Positions 32,744-40,241 of a stretch of DNA of 64,000 bases are shown piece after piece (the stretch's first letter is position 1; each line of letters opens with the position of its first letter). Below the pieces are notes generated by a model. It ran no database searches, was not told where the DNA came from, and saw only the letters and a list, made by a program, of their open reading frames with translations. Origin of the DNA: a virus; the IMG/VR virus record IMGVR_UViG_3300015371_000016, positions 1 to 64,000 of that record. One strand, given 5' to 3'. The translations under genes were made by a program, and so were the position numbers.

Positions 32744-34509
32744 GCAGGCAGTTTCTCCCGTGCGGTATCGAGCGCCTGCCTTCCACGTGCTGTCAACATG
32801 TCGTCGGGCAGATCGCGTAGGTGGTAGATGTAAACGTAATAGCAGCGGCAGTTGTGCGTTACGACTCCCTGGGCTACATACCAATTATTGATAGTTTGGA
32901 GATTGTAGACGTGCCCAGACCAAGGCCGGTTATTGATGTGGACCACATTGCTGCGCTTCGTAGCGAAGGGAAGGCTGTCTATGAAATTGCTGACGCCATT
33001 CACGTAAAGCCGACGACCCTCTGGGAGTGGCACAGGAATAGATGGATCGATCTCGGGCCAAAGTTGCCCCCTAGCCCGCGTATTTGTCTCGACCAACGCG
33101 CTATCCGCGCCGCCCATGACAGCGGTGAAAGTGTGCTCTCGATAGCCAATAGGTTTGGCGTATCGCGTTTGACGATCAAACGTCATATTCAGAAGGCCGG
33201 CGGACAACCTCGTACCCAGACTGAGGCAAATATCCTCATCGCTAGAAATAAGACGCCCGACCAACATAGTGCTGACGCCAAGGCTGCTCATCAAGCTAGA
33301 CGAGGCAAAAAGGCTTCGCGCACCGAATTGCTGCGTAGAGCAAGAAGTCAGTCCAAGATAATCGGGTACGGAGAGGCCGAACTTGTTACCGCTCTTACTG
33401 CTAAGAACCTGCGCCCCGACGTACAACGGCCTGTAGGTCCATACAATATCGATATCGCTATCGGTACCATCGCCGTGGAATTGCTGGCGCTGCCCACGCC
33501 GTGTCTCAGAGAACCCAAATTTCACGAGCGAGCTATATATTTGCTCAATGCTGGGTATTGCATCGTTATCGTCAGATTCCGTCCCGGCGACCTCTCCGGT
33601 AGCCTCGATGACGTGATCGCCATTATTCAAAGACTGAATAGGACGCCACCCGCACGGCGTAAGAATTGGATGATTTGGTGTCGCGCGGAGCGTTTTACCC
33701 GTGTCCGTAATCAGCTCGGTCAATTGACCGCTGTACCAGCGCCGATACGCTACTTCCACACCATCAGCGAATGGAAGCCTGGTATCTCCCGGTAAGCAGA
33801 ATATTTCTTCGCCCGGCTGAGTGATCTTGTCCGAGAAGCCCGCGTCTCCGGCCCGCATGAAGCCGCGTGTGTGCGCCCAGCTATTCCGGATCGCATACAC
33901 CTGCTGGTCGCGCTCCTTGTGGTCCTCGCGATAATCGTAGCCGGACTGGCGCCAGTGTGAGCGCCAGCGTGCGGCAATCGCTCCCGCGTCCTCTGCTAGG
34001 ATCGCCGAGACCGAAGCATTCAGCTTGTGACCCTGATCGATGATCACCCGTCGCTCGACGAACGGCAGCGAGGTCAGACCCTTGCGTATCTCCCGCTTCT
34101 GCTCTCTGCGGTCGAGCTGGTCGGTGCCGCCAATCGGGACACTGGTGGCCCAGCCCTGAAAGCGCCTCAGCGTGTCGTTGATCGCCTGCTCACGGTTCAG
34201 TTTGATCAGATCGGCTGACGCCTGGATGCGTCGGTTTAGTTCCGCCCGCAGCTTCGGCGCTATCCGCTGTACCGTAAAGCGATCTACACCTGGATGGCGG
34301 CGCAGCACCGTTCCTTCATCGATCAATCGCGTGTAGGTCGAGCCTAGCACCTTGCGCAGCTCTTCGGCCAATGAACGCTCTGACACCATGTCAGTAATGG
34401 CCGCCTCGCGGATCAGATCGATCCAATACTGCAAACGCTCTTCGGACTCATAGCCGTGCTCAGCGATATCGTTCAGCGCGTCAGTGACAACCTGGAAGAA
34501 CGTGGCCAT
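32740..34509 (-). CDS. Head morphogenesis protein (SPP1 gp7/MuF-like) interrupted by an intein
   Basis: 589 residues precursor. The N-extein (1-237) and C-extein (554-589, CRCYYVYIYHLRDLP) together form a minor head protein of the SPP1 gp7/MuF type, whose CRC motif is normally continuous. An intein occupies 238-553, so splicing should give a 273-residue mature protein. A TAGGA site precedes the ATG. The gene follows a repeat block, with portal and terminase further upstream, as expected for MuF. Function: head assembly at the portal. Confidence 0.85.
   Translation of the reverse strand: MATFFQVVTDALNDIAEHGYESEERLQYWIDLIREAAITDMVSERSLAEELRKVLGSTYTRLIDEGTVLRRHPGVDRFTVQRIAPKLRAELNRRIQASADLIKLNREQAINDTLRRFQGWATSVPIGGTDQLDRREQKREIRKGLTSLPFVERRVIIDQGHKLNASVSAILAEDAGAIAARWRSHWRQSGYDYREDHKERDQQVYAIRNSWAHTRGFMRAGDAGFSDKITQPGEEIFCLPGDTRLPFADGVEVAYRRWYSGQLTELITDTGKTLRATPNHPILTPCGWRPIQSLNNGDHVIEATGEVAGTESDDNDAIPSIEQIYSSLVKFGFSETRRGQRQQFHGDGTDSDIDIVWTYRPLYVGAQVLSSKSGNKFGLSVPDYLGLTSCSTQQFGARSLFASSSLMSSLGVSTMLVGRLISSDEDICLSLGTRLSAGLLNMTFDRQTRYAKPIGYREHTFTAVMGGADSALVETNTRARGQLWPEIDPSIPVPLPEGRRLYVNGVSNFIDSLPFATKRSNVVHINNRPWSGHVYNLQTINNWYVAQGVVTHNCRCYYVYIYHLRDLPDDMLTARGRQALDTAREKLPA
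32821..33795 (+). CDS. Vsr-like homing endonuclease ORF antisense to the intein
   Basis: 324 codons open on the plus strand, from 30 bases before the intein's 3' boundary to three bases inside its 5' boundary (the TAA is 33793-33795). The product has two helix-turn-helix-like segments (VYEIADAIHVKPTTLWEWHR; VLSIANRFGVSRLTIKRHIQ). A restriction-fold segment follows, with GPYNIDIAIGTIAVELL and AIYLLNAGYCIVIVRF, like Vsr/EDxHD-type homing endonucleases. No ribosome site was identified. If real, it is the mobility enzyme of the intein encoded on the opposite strand. Confidence 0.6.
   Translation: MVDVNVIAAAVVRYDSLGYIPIIDSLEIVDVPRPRPVIDVDHIAALRSEGKAVYEIADAIHVKPTTLWEWHRNRWIDLGPKLPPSPRICLDQRAIRAAHDSGESVLSIANRFGVSRLTIKRHIQKAGGQPRTQTEANILIARNKTPDQHSADAKAAHQARRGKKASRTELLRRARSQSKIIGYGEAELVTALTAKNLRPDVQRPVGPYNIDIAIGTIAVELLALPTPCLREPKFHERAIYLLNAGYCIVIVRFRPGDLSGSLDDVIAIIQRLNRTPPARRKNWMIWCRAERFTRVRNQLGQLTAVPAPIRYFHTISEWKPGISR
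32851..33798 (-). other. Intein in the MuF-like protein
   Basis: Residues 238-553 (316 aa). The N-terminal splice junction is C238 (CLPGDTRLPFADG). Block B is TPNHPILT at 277-284, with the usual Thr-x-x-His. The C-terminal end is WYVAQGVVTHN followed by Cys of the extein. No LAGLIDADG or HNH motif is visible in the sense reading. The middle (FHGDGTDSDIDIVW) resembles, from memory, inteins in other MuF-type proteins. Insertion is directly before the conserved CRC of the host protein. Confidence 0.85.
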
Positions 34510-34526
34510 TCGTTCCTACTGACGTT

Positions 34527-34745
34527 GCGTTGCGTTGCGTTGCGTTGCGCAGCGGTGCGTGGCGGTGCGTGGCGCTGTGGAGAGGCGCGTTGCGGAGCGG
34601 AGCGATGCGGAGCGAAGTGGTGCGGTGCGGTGCGTTGCGTGGCGGTGCGCAGCGATGCAGCGCGGCGAGGTGCGGTGCGCGGCCGGGCGGAGCGTGGCGT
34701 GGCGTGGAGAAGCGCGGCGAGGCGTAGCGGTGCGTGGCGGCGCGA
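34527..34745. repeat. Degenerate 5-bp repeat block 1 (G[C/A]GNN)
   Basis: About 44 pentamers in one register: GCGTT GCGTT GCGTT GCGCA, then GCGGT GCGTG and so on, with G-C/A-G fixed and two variable bases. Lies between the MuF start and the upstream ORFan. All frames are open by composition but none looks like a gene. Confidence 0.85.
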
Positions 34746-34750
34746 AGACA

Positions 34751-35266
34751 TTACTTCCTGACATGAGAACGTCGTGGCGACAGACTGATCATCCATTCGA
34801 CTGCATTGAACGCGGGCAGATCGTTGGACGATCCGCGTGATACCTTCTCGATAGCTCGTACACCGCGCCTCGAAAGCGTCCATAGCGCCGCTTCGCGCAC
34901 GATCGAGTCCGTAGAAAACCGTGCCTGCTCGTCGAGATTTAAAGCGTCTAGCTCCACTACCTCTGCCTGCTTCCGGCCGGCGCCAAGTCGGTTATTGGCT
35001 CCCTTAAGATACCAAGAATGCTGTCGCTCGGCGATCTCTGGATCGGTCAGCCGACGCAGTCCGATCCTCGGACGGATGCAATCCCAAACTTGCAAATGTT
35101 CTCTCTCAAGTATGCGGCGCGCGGAAATCAGAAAGCCAGTAGAGGAAGTCACAGGTACGCCAGCTATCGACGATAGGTCTTCGTAAGTGAAGACTGATCC
35201 TTTCTCGTTCTGGGCCAGATATCGAACTAGGGCTGATGTAACCCCCGAACGCTCGAACTTGATCAC
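34751..35266 (-). CDS. HTH-like ORFan between repeat blocks
   Basis: 171 residues from GTG with AAGGA six bases upstream (a TTG two codons earlier is possible). The N-terminal part (LVRYLAQNEKGSVFTYEDLS, then SIAGVPVTSSTGFLISARRI) looks like a winged helix. The C-terminal WTLSRRGVRAIEKVSRG is basic. It is flanked on both sides by GMGNN repeat blocks, as if inserted as a unit. Function unknown, possibly DNA-binding. Confidence 0.6.
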   Translation of the reverse strand: MIKFERSGVTSALVRYLAQNEKGSVFTYEDLSSIAGVPVTSSTGFLISARRILEREHLQVWDCIRPRIGLRRLTDPEIAERQHSWYLKGANNRLGAGRKQAEVVELDALNLDEQARFSTDSIVREAALWTLSRRGVRAIEKVSRGSSNDLPAFNAVEWMISLSPRRSHVRK

Positions 35267-35280
35267 GATCAATCCTTATA

Positions 35281-35544
35281 TTGCGTTGCGTTGCGTGGCG
35301 GCGAGATGCGAGGCGTAGCGCGGCGTTGCGAGGAGGCGATCTGCGTTGCGTTGCGTTGAGGCGAGGTGCGAGGCGGTGCGGAGCGTCGCGTTGCGGTGCG
35401 CAGCGGCGAGCGGCGCTGAGGGGTGGCGCGTGGCGATGCGTAGCGTTGCGTGGCGACGAGCTGCGCGGCGGCGAGTTGCGAAGCGTAGCGTGGCGTCGAG
35501 CTGCGAAGCGGTGCGTCGCGAAGCGCTGCGGGGCGTGGCGCCGA
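35281..35544. repeat. Degenerate 5-bp repeat block 2 (G[C/A]GNN)
   Basis: About 53 consecutive pentamers keep the register without a slip; for example GCGTT GCGTT GCGTG GCGGC, then GAGAT GCGAG. It lies between two ORFans. GC-rich and lacking long inverted repeats. Confidence 0.85.
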
Positions 35545-35546
35545 TA

Positions 35547-36134
35547 TCAGACTTTTAACTCCTGCCACTCGAACTTGGTTACACGGAAGCGCCCATTGCT
35601 GCCGGCATTAGCGGGCCGTCCACGACCGAGGCCGACGATCATCCCGCCTGATCTGAGAGTATGCTCGAAGACCTCGGCAGTAATAATGTCATCGACAACC
35701 GTGAACTCAGCGACGCCGTGCCATTTATCGAATACCGGAAAGCGGCGCTTGACGCGCTTTCCTGATCCACGCACGCCGTCAGAATTGGCGTTGATCATAA
35801 CCATCTTGGCGTCGTCTGGCTTGAGCGGCTTGCCGTTCGCGATCGGCATATTCCCGTTGCAGATTACGCCGGAGGTAAAGAAGCTCTTATATGTCGCTCC
35901 GCGCCGGCCGGGCACCTTGTCGCCCAGCTTCTGCGCTGCGAGATCGATGCATTGCTTCAGTCCCATCTGTGGAACACAGACTTGCCCTTCCGCTGTCGTG
36001 GTGCACTTTTCCCGCCACGTCCGCGCGTCATAGTCATCGTGAGACTCGCGATCTAGCCACGGCGCTTCGTGCAGCGCGGATTGGCTATAGGGTGAGCCAG
36101 GAATCGATTCCAGATATGCTTTGCATGTCTTCAT
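35547..36134 (-). CDS. Conserved phage protein of unknown function
   Basis: 195 residues. KAYLESIPGSPYSQSALHEA, SHDDYDARTWREKCTTTAEG and GSGKRVKRRFPVFDKWHGVA match, from memory, a protein family seen in many phages, often close to recombination genes. The N-terminus is acidic/aromatic and the C-terminus basic (NGRFRVTKFEWQELKV). Here it is isolated between repeat blocks in the head operon, so it may be a cargo gene. No catalytic motif visible. Confidence 0.65.
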   Translation of the reverse strand: MKTCKAYLESIPGSPYSQSALHEAPWLDRESHDDYDARTWREKCTTTAEGQVCVPQMGLKQCIDLAAQKLGDKVPGRRGATYKSFFTSGVICNGNMPIANGKPLKPDDAKMVMINANSDGVRGSGKRVKRRFPVFDKWHGVAEFTVVDDIITAEVFEHTLRSGGMIVGLGRGRPANAGSNGRFRVTKFEWQELKV

Positions 36135-36174
36135 CCTAGATTATTCCTTGTTGCGTGCGTTTTTGTGACGGGAT

Positions 36175-36290
36175 GCGGTGCGGTGCGACCGAGTCGCGGT
36201 GCGGTGCGTTGCGTCGCGTTGCGATGCGAGGCGTCGAGGTGCGGAGCGATGCGTGGCGTTGCGGTGCGACGAGATGCGATGCGACGCGTC
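36175..36290. repeat. Degenerate 5-bp repeat block 3 (G[C/A]GNN)
   Basis: About 23 pentamers (GCGGT GCGGT GCGAC ... GCGAT GCGAC GCGTC) with one single-base register slip near 36190. It lies upstream of the 35547-36134 gene. Confidence 0.8.
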
Positions 36291-36313
36291 GATATCCCTC
36301 AGAGACCGGCCCG

Positions 36314-36424
36314 TCACGGCTGGTGCACGTTCCAGCGGCGCCCATAGCGCCACCGATCCCAAAGGAATTGGTAATATCTATCGTGCTCTCCAGGCACCGT
36401 GACGGCGGCGCTTTCGCCGGGCAT
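36314..36424 (-). CDS. Possible 36-residue peptide between repeat blocks
   Basis: ATG at 36424 opens MPGESAAVTVPGEHDRYYQF and ends WRYGRRWNVHQP, rather protein-like for a random frame. No clear ribosome site. It could be a small cargo gene or the remnant of a larger gene. Otherwise 36291-36469 holds no recognisable feature. Confidence 0.3.
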   Translation of the reverse strand: MPGESAAVTVPGEHDRYYQFLWDRWRYGRRWNVHQP

Positions 36425-36469
36425 GAAGGCACAACTTTATATGCGGGTCAAGCGGTTCCTTCTGTTATG

Positions 36470-36534
36470 GCGAAGCGTTGCGTTGCGTTGCGTGGAGTCG
36501 CGCGGTGATGCGTCGCGTGGCGGCGTAGTGACGC
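36470..36534. repeat. Degenerate 5-bp repeat block 4 (G[C/A]GNN)
   Basis: About 13 pentamers (GCGAA GCGTT GCGTT GCGTT GCGTG ...), ending 12 bases from the stop of the portal gene. Shortest of the four blocks. Confidence 0.75.
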
Positions 36535-36546
36535 ACCCTAGCAGAT

Positions 36547-38037
36547 TTATCTCGAACTAGCCAATTTGAAGCTAGGTGGCTTAAGCCCAGCCGCCATTCC
36601 GTTGGCGCCCTGGCCGCCCTGGTCCATAAGCAAGCTCTTCTGTTGCGCATCCTGCATATCCTGCGCATGCGCGGCAAGGGCCTCGGTATCCAGAGAAAGC
36701 GTGCCCTGGAAGATCAGCTCAGCTTTATTGACCTCGCTTTGCAGCCACTCGGTCAGCCGAGCCTTATTCTCGGGATCTAAGCTGCCATCGTTCAGTAGCT
36801 GGTAAAGCGCCAGCGCCGCCTTCATCTTTGTATCCTCAACCTTCACCTTCTCGCTGTCGGGCTCTTGGATCAGCGAAGGCCACTCGGCCGTGAAGTTATT
36901 CTGCCATGTCTGCAACGCTGAGGCGTAGCGGACGTTGCCATATTCCTGCGGATACTCCTGCTGGATGCCTCGATAGAATTCTTCGTTCCAGGCACGGTGT
37001 TGGACGATGTTGGTCAGCCACTCATAGACCGGGTCCATGCTCTCGCGGAAGCCGTCCACAAAGCGAGCAATCACCTTGGCATCCTCGGTGCCCTCGCCGA
37101 AGCCCTCGACCATCGTTTCGTTCTCTAGCAGGATCGCCGGCAGAGCCGCACCGGTCGCTAGATTCTTGAGAATATTATTCCTCGCGAATGTGCCGGCGCC
37201 GTCGATATTCGTTAGATTGAGCGAAGAGATATCTTCGTCCACGCCGATCGACAACACGTTGTCCGTGCGGCCCTCTTGCAGCATCGATCGCTTGCGAGCG
37301 AATATGTTGATCATCCCTCTATTAGCGATACCACCGGGTGCCTGCATCTTTGCGATCAGCAGTCCCGCTTTCCGGGCGATCATGTCGTCGGTGATCATGC
37401 AGTGCAGGTAGCTCTTGAGCGGATAAAGCACCCGCTGAAAAACCGATCTTCCCGTGAATCCGAACGCGCTGCCGGTATACGATATATACAGCGGCTCCTC
37501 GTTCATCACCACACACGTGCGGCTGGGATGGTAGGTCTCACCCTGCGTCGTTACCTGCATCGCCTTTTGGAACAGTGGCGAATTCGGGTCCTGGTCGAGC
37601 ATTAGGCTGCCGGCGGTATTCAGCGGATCGAGCACGTTCAGGAATATGCTGTCCGTCGCTAGAGTCCCTACTTCCAACGGTGCCGTCGCTGGCTTGCCCT
37701 CGATGCCTAGCACCACCGAAGAAAGGCCGTAGATGCGCGACTGCTTGATGACGTTCGCGATGACCTTGTCGGCCTTCATCGCACGCCACTGTTTCTGGAA
37801 TGCCTCGGCTACTCGCTCGGGCGCGCCTGAGACGGTGATCTCTCGGTCCTGGCTCTGTGCGAGCTGGATCGGCGCTTCGACCATCTTGGCGCCGATCGGA
37901 TGATACAGATAGATCAGCTTGCAGAGCTGGTAGCTCACGTCGCTGCCGGGCAGGATATCGTCAGCGGTCAGTATCTGCATCAGCGCCGGCCCGACATTGG
38001 AGCCGACGACCGAGATCGATGCTCCGCTACCGCTCAT
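36547..38037 (-). CDS. Portal protein (DUF1073-like)
   Basis: 496 residues from the ATG after the terminase stop (TGACATG) with AAGGGG upstream; an in-frame start 21 bases earlier is possible. Segments such as ADDILPGSDVSYQLCKLIYL, GLSSVVLGIEGKPATAPLEV, LIAKMQAPGGIANRG and FVDGFRESMDPVYEWLTNIV fit DUF1073-type portals. Forms the DNA-entry ring and connects to terminase, MuF-like protein and connectors. Confidence 0.85.
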   Translation of the reverse strand: MSGSGASISVVGSNVGPALMQILTADDILPGSDVSYQLCKLIYLYHPIGAKMVEAPIQLAQSQDREITVSGAPERVAEAFQKQWRAMKADKVIANVIKQSRIYGLSSVVLGIEGKPATAPLEVGTLATDSIFLNVLDPLNTAGSLMLDQDPNSPLFQKAMQVTTQGETYHPSRTCVVMNEEPLYISYTGSAFGFTGRSVFQRVLYPLKSYLHCMITDDMIARKAGLLIAKMQAPGGIANRGMINIFARKRSMLQEGRTDNVLSIGVDEDISSLNLTNIDGAGTFARNNILKNLATGAALPAILLENETMVEGFGEGTEDAKVIARFVDGFRESMDPVYEWLTNIVQHRAWNEEFYRGIQQEYPQEYGNVRYASALQTWQNNFTAEWPSLIQEPDSEKVKVEDTKMKAALALYQLLNDGSLDPENKARLTEWLQSEVNKAELIFQGTLSLDTEALAAHAQDMQDAQQKSLLMDQGGQGANGMAAGLKPPSFKLASSR

Positions 38038-38038
38038 G

Positions 38039-39376
38039 TCAGAACCCCTTAGCGTCACCCAGCGCGCAGGCTATGCCGTAGCAAAAAGCGTCGAGCAGAT
38101 CGTCTTCGCGATTGTCGATCCCTACTCTGTAACCGACCACTTGGCCGAGAAGATGGTTCCGGCTGGTCTCATTATATATGAGTGTGCGATCATAGGCCGG
38201 GCCGGATATCTTGACCTCGCCACGGTGCACGTAGCCGCTCACTGAGACCGCCCTGGCGTCCTTCCCTAGTGCCACAAGCTGGCTGTCGATCGGATCGGCC
38301 GGCAGACCTCGGCGCCTTGCTTGCTGGAGCAGGATCGTGCCTGAGCCCTTGTCCTCGATGTAAGCGCCCGTCGCACCGAAGCGCGCGTGGCACTGTCTCG
38401 CCAGCTCTTCCATGCGCTGGTAGACACCCGGCAGCCAGACTTCGAGCAGCGAGCCTTCCACCTTAATAATATCGTAGTCCAGGATTATCAGCGGCGTGCC
38501 GACATGCTGGCTGCGAGCCCAGTAGATCACCGCTGTGCCGTCGTGCTGGCTTCTGTCCTTCAGCGCGGTATCGATCGTGCAGAAGACCAGATCACAGAAG
38601 GACGGGTAATCGACCGGCCTGTCGTTATCGAGCAGCGCAGGCAGCGGAAAGAACGCTGCTCCGCTAAAGTCCACGAACTCAGCGAGGTACTCTTGCTGAT
38701 AGACCAGCGGATGCGTCTCCGCCTCGATCTGCCGAAGCTCCTCTCTGGGCATGTAGGGATTAGCGCTGGTAGGCGCGTGATACTCGACGAAGCCCATGTC
38801 CGCGTTATTGCAGAGCTGCCAAAGGAAATTGTCTGGATCGATCCCGTTGGTGTTCGACAGCGCGATACAAGAACCGCGATAGTCCACTAGGGTCGGCCGT
38901 ATCGCCTTCCGCCAAATGTCCCTCATGTTCGACTTGGCGAAGGCCGCTTCGTCGATGACGACCTGATGGTAGCGTCGTGACCGGCCCGCCCGCTCATTCT
39001 CTAGCGACCAGAAATCTATGCGGCCGCCCGCATTGGTCCTGATCAGTCCGTCGTTCCTCGATGCCCTGGTGACACAGGGAGCCAACATTGTCGCCAGCTC
39101 AGAATATGCCTCGGCGATGAACTTATACTCCGGCGCGAACCATCCGACGAATTTACCGCGCAAGGCTGCGTCGGCCGCTATCGTCTGTCCTAATAGGGTC
39201 TTGCCCCACCGCCTGCCGCATCGGACGACCTTGAACCTCCCTGGCATTTGGAAGGCACGAATCTGATCTTCGTGAAGGACGGGCAAATATACTTCCCGAG
39301 TGGAACCGTCCGAGCTGCTGCCGCCTCTGTTGTATGGTAGCTCAACTCGGAAGACTTGCTCCGTTTCCTCGGTCAT
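38039..39376 (-). CDS. Terminase large subunit
   Basis: 445 residues from the ATG at 39376. Walker A CGRRWGKTLL at about 53-62, Walker B QVVIDEA in the middle of the ATPase half, coupling-type SNTNG, then a nuclease half starting near VFCTIDTALKD with further acidic residues at the end (NREDDLLDAF). Packages DNA into proheads. A longer start at 39454 would overlap the small subunit more and has no better ribosome site. Confidence 0.9.
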   Translation of the reverse strand: MTEETEQVFRVELPYNRGGSSSDGSTREVYLPVLHEDQIRAFQMPGRFKVVRCGRRWGKTLLGQTIAADAALRGKFVGWFAPEYKFIAEAYSELATMLAPCVTRASRNDGLIRTNAGGRIDFWSLENERAGRSRRYHQVVIDEAAFAKSNMRDIWRKAIRPTLVDYRGSCIALSNTNGIDPDNFLWQLCNNADMGFVEYHAPTSANPYMPREELRQIEAETHPLVYQQEYLAEFVDFSGAAFFPLPALLDNDRPVDYPSFCDLVFCTIDTALKDRSQHDGTAVIYWARSQHVGTPLIILDYDIIKVEGSLLEVWLPGVYQRMEELARQCHARFGATGAYIEDKGSGTILLQQARRRGLPADPIDSQLVALGKDARAVSVSGYVHRGEVKISGPAYDRTLIYNETSRNHLLGQVVGYRVGIDNREDDLLDAFCYGIACALGDAKGF

Positions 39377-39812
39377 GTCCGTTGCTCTGCTCTTCTTCCT
39401 CTTCGTCGGCACCGATCTGCGGCTGGTGATAGACCGTAGCCGGCAGACCGCCATGGATCACGATCGTCGTGGTTCCGGGCTGGCTCGATCCTAACGGTAG
39501 GCTAGGATCGTCGGACACTGGCTGCACCTTCCATTCCGGCCCACCGAACAGACACATCCAGTATTTAATCGCATTTACGTTGCCGGATATACCTGCCCGG
39601 ATCAAGGCAGCGATCAGCGTCGCTTTGACGGTCTCCCTTCCGCCGTTCAAGTCCTCTCGGAAGTATTTATAGAGCGTCTTCACCGTGATGCCGCCAGACG
39701 ATCTGCGCACCACATTAGCGATCACGCCATGGCTTATTCCGTGCGACGATAGCGTCTGCACCAAAAATCGTTCTTCTGGTGTGGGCTCGAAAGTAACTCC
39801 GCGACGGGCCAT
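39342..39812 (-). CDS. Terminase small subunit
   Basis: 156 residues with AAGGA before the ATG. The N-terminal helix-turn-helix region (PEERFLVQTLSSHGISHGVI, then NVVRRSSGGITVKTLYKYF) is of the type that recognises packaging DNA. The C-terminal part is Glu-rich (DEEEEEQ). It overlaps the large-subunit start by 35 bases, in the usual order. Confidence 0.8.
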   Translation of the reverse strand: MARRGVTFEPTPEERFLVQTLSSHGISHGVIANVVRRSSGGITVKTLYKYFREDLNGGRETVKATLIAALIRAGISGNVNAIKYWMCLFGGPEWKVQPVSDDPSLPLGSSQPGTTTIVIHGGLPATVYHQPQIGADEEEEEQSNGHDRGNGASLPS

Positions 39813-39843
39813 GCGCTATTCCTTATTCATGCAAGAGTCTGAA

Positions 39844-40197
39844 TTATCGCGCACGATCAAAGCGCGGGACGAAGAGGAACGTGTGTCCCTTACAAGGCCG
39901 GAAGCGGATTACTCGCGGATTAGCCAATACGAACCCATAAGGTCCAGTGAACCAGGGTGACGGGTGCCCGGTGACGCAATCGACAAGTTCGACCGAGCCG
40001 ATAATACCGCCTCGCTGATCAGGACAATCTTTCTCCCACAACTTCCATGTGGCCGGATCCACGTCTCGGTGCCACGCTTGGCCCGCGTGTATCCACACCC
40101 GACCACGGAAGGCGGTCTGCCACGTCCGATTCTCGACGGTCTTTATCCCGCTGATGATTAGCCCTGCATAGGGCTGTCTGATCGATATCGCCTTCAC
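39844..40197 (-). CDS. ASCH-domain protein
   Basis: 117 residues from GTG. MKAISIRQPYAGLIISGIKT, VENRTW and RGRVWIHAG are the typical ASCH pattern (RNA- or modified-nucleotide-binding fold). An upstream ATG (40231) with a good GGAG site opens a different frame (MSDWPWQEYIPSEG) that runs into this gene to 40019, perhaps for coupling. Encoded between a possible DNA-modification enzyme and terminase. Role unknown. Confidence 0.75.
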   Translation of the reverse strand: MKAISIRQPYAGLIISGIKTVENRTWQTAFRGRVWIHAGQAWHRDVDPATWKLWEKDCPDQRGGIIGSVELVDCVTGHPSPWFTGPYGFVLANPRVIRFRPCKGHTFLFVPRFDRAR

Positions 40198-40241
40198 TTG
40201 GGATATATTCCTGCCACGGCCAGTCGGACATAGCCGGTCTC

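Noticed and set aside
34456-34840. Several long open frames on both strands through the 5-bp repeat blocks (Arg/Cys/Ala-rich products)
   Set aside because: They arise because G[C/A]GNN pentamers rarely make stop codons in any frame. Products are low-complexity, occur in three or more frames at once and have no ribosome sites.
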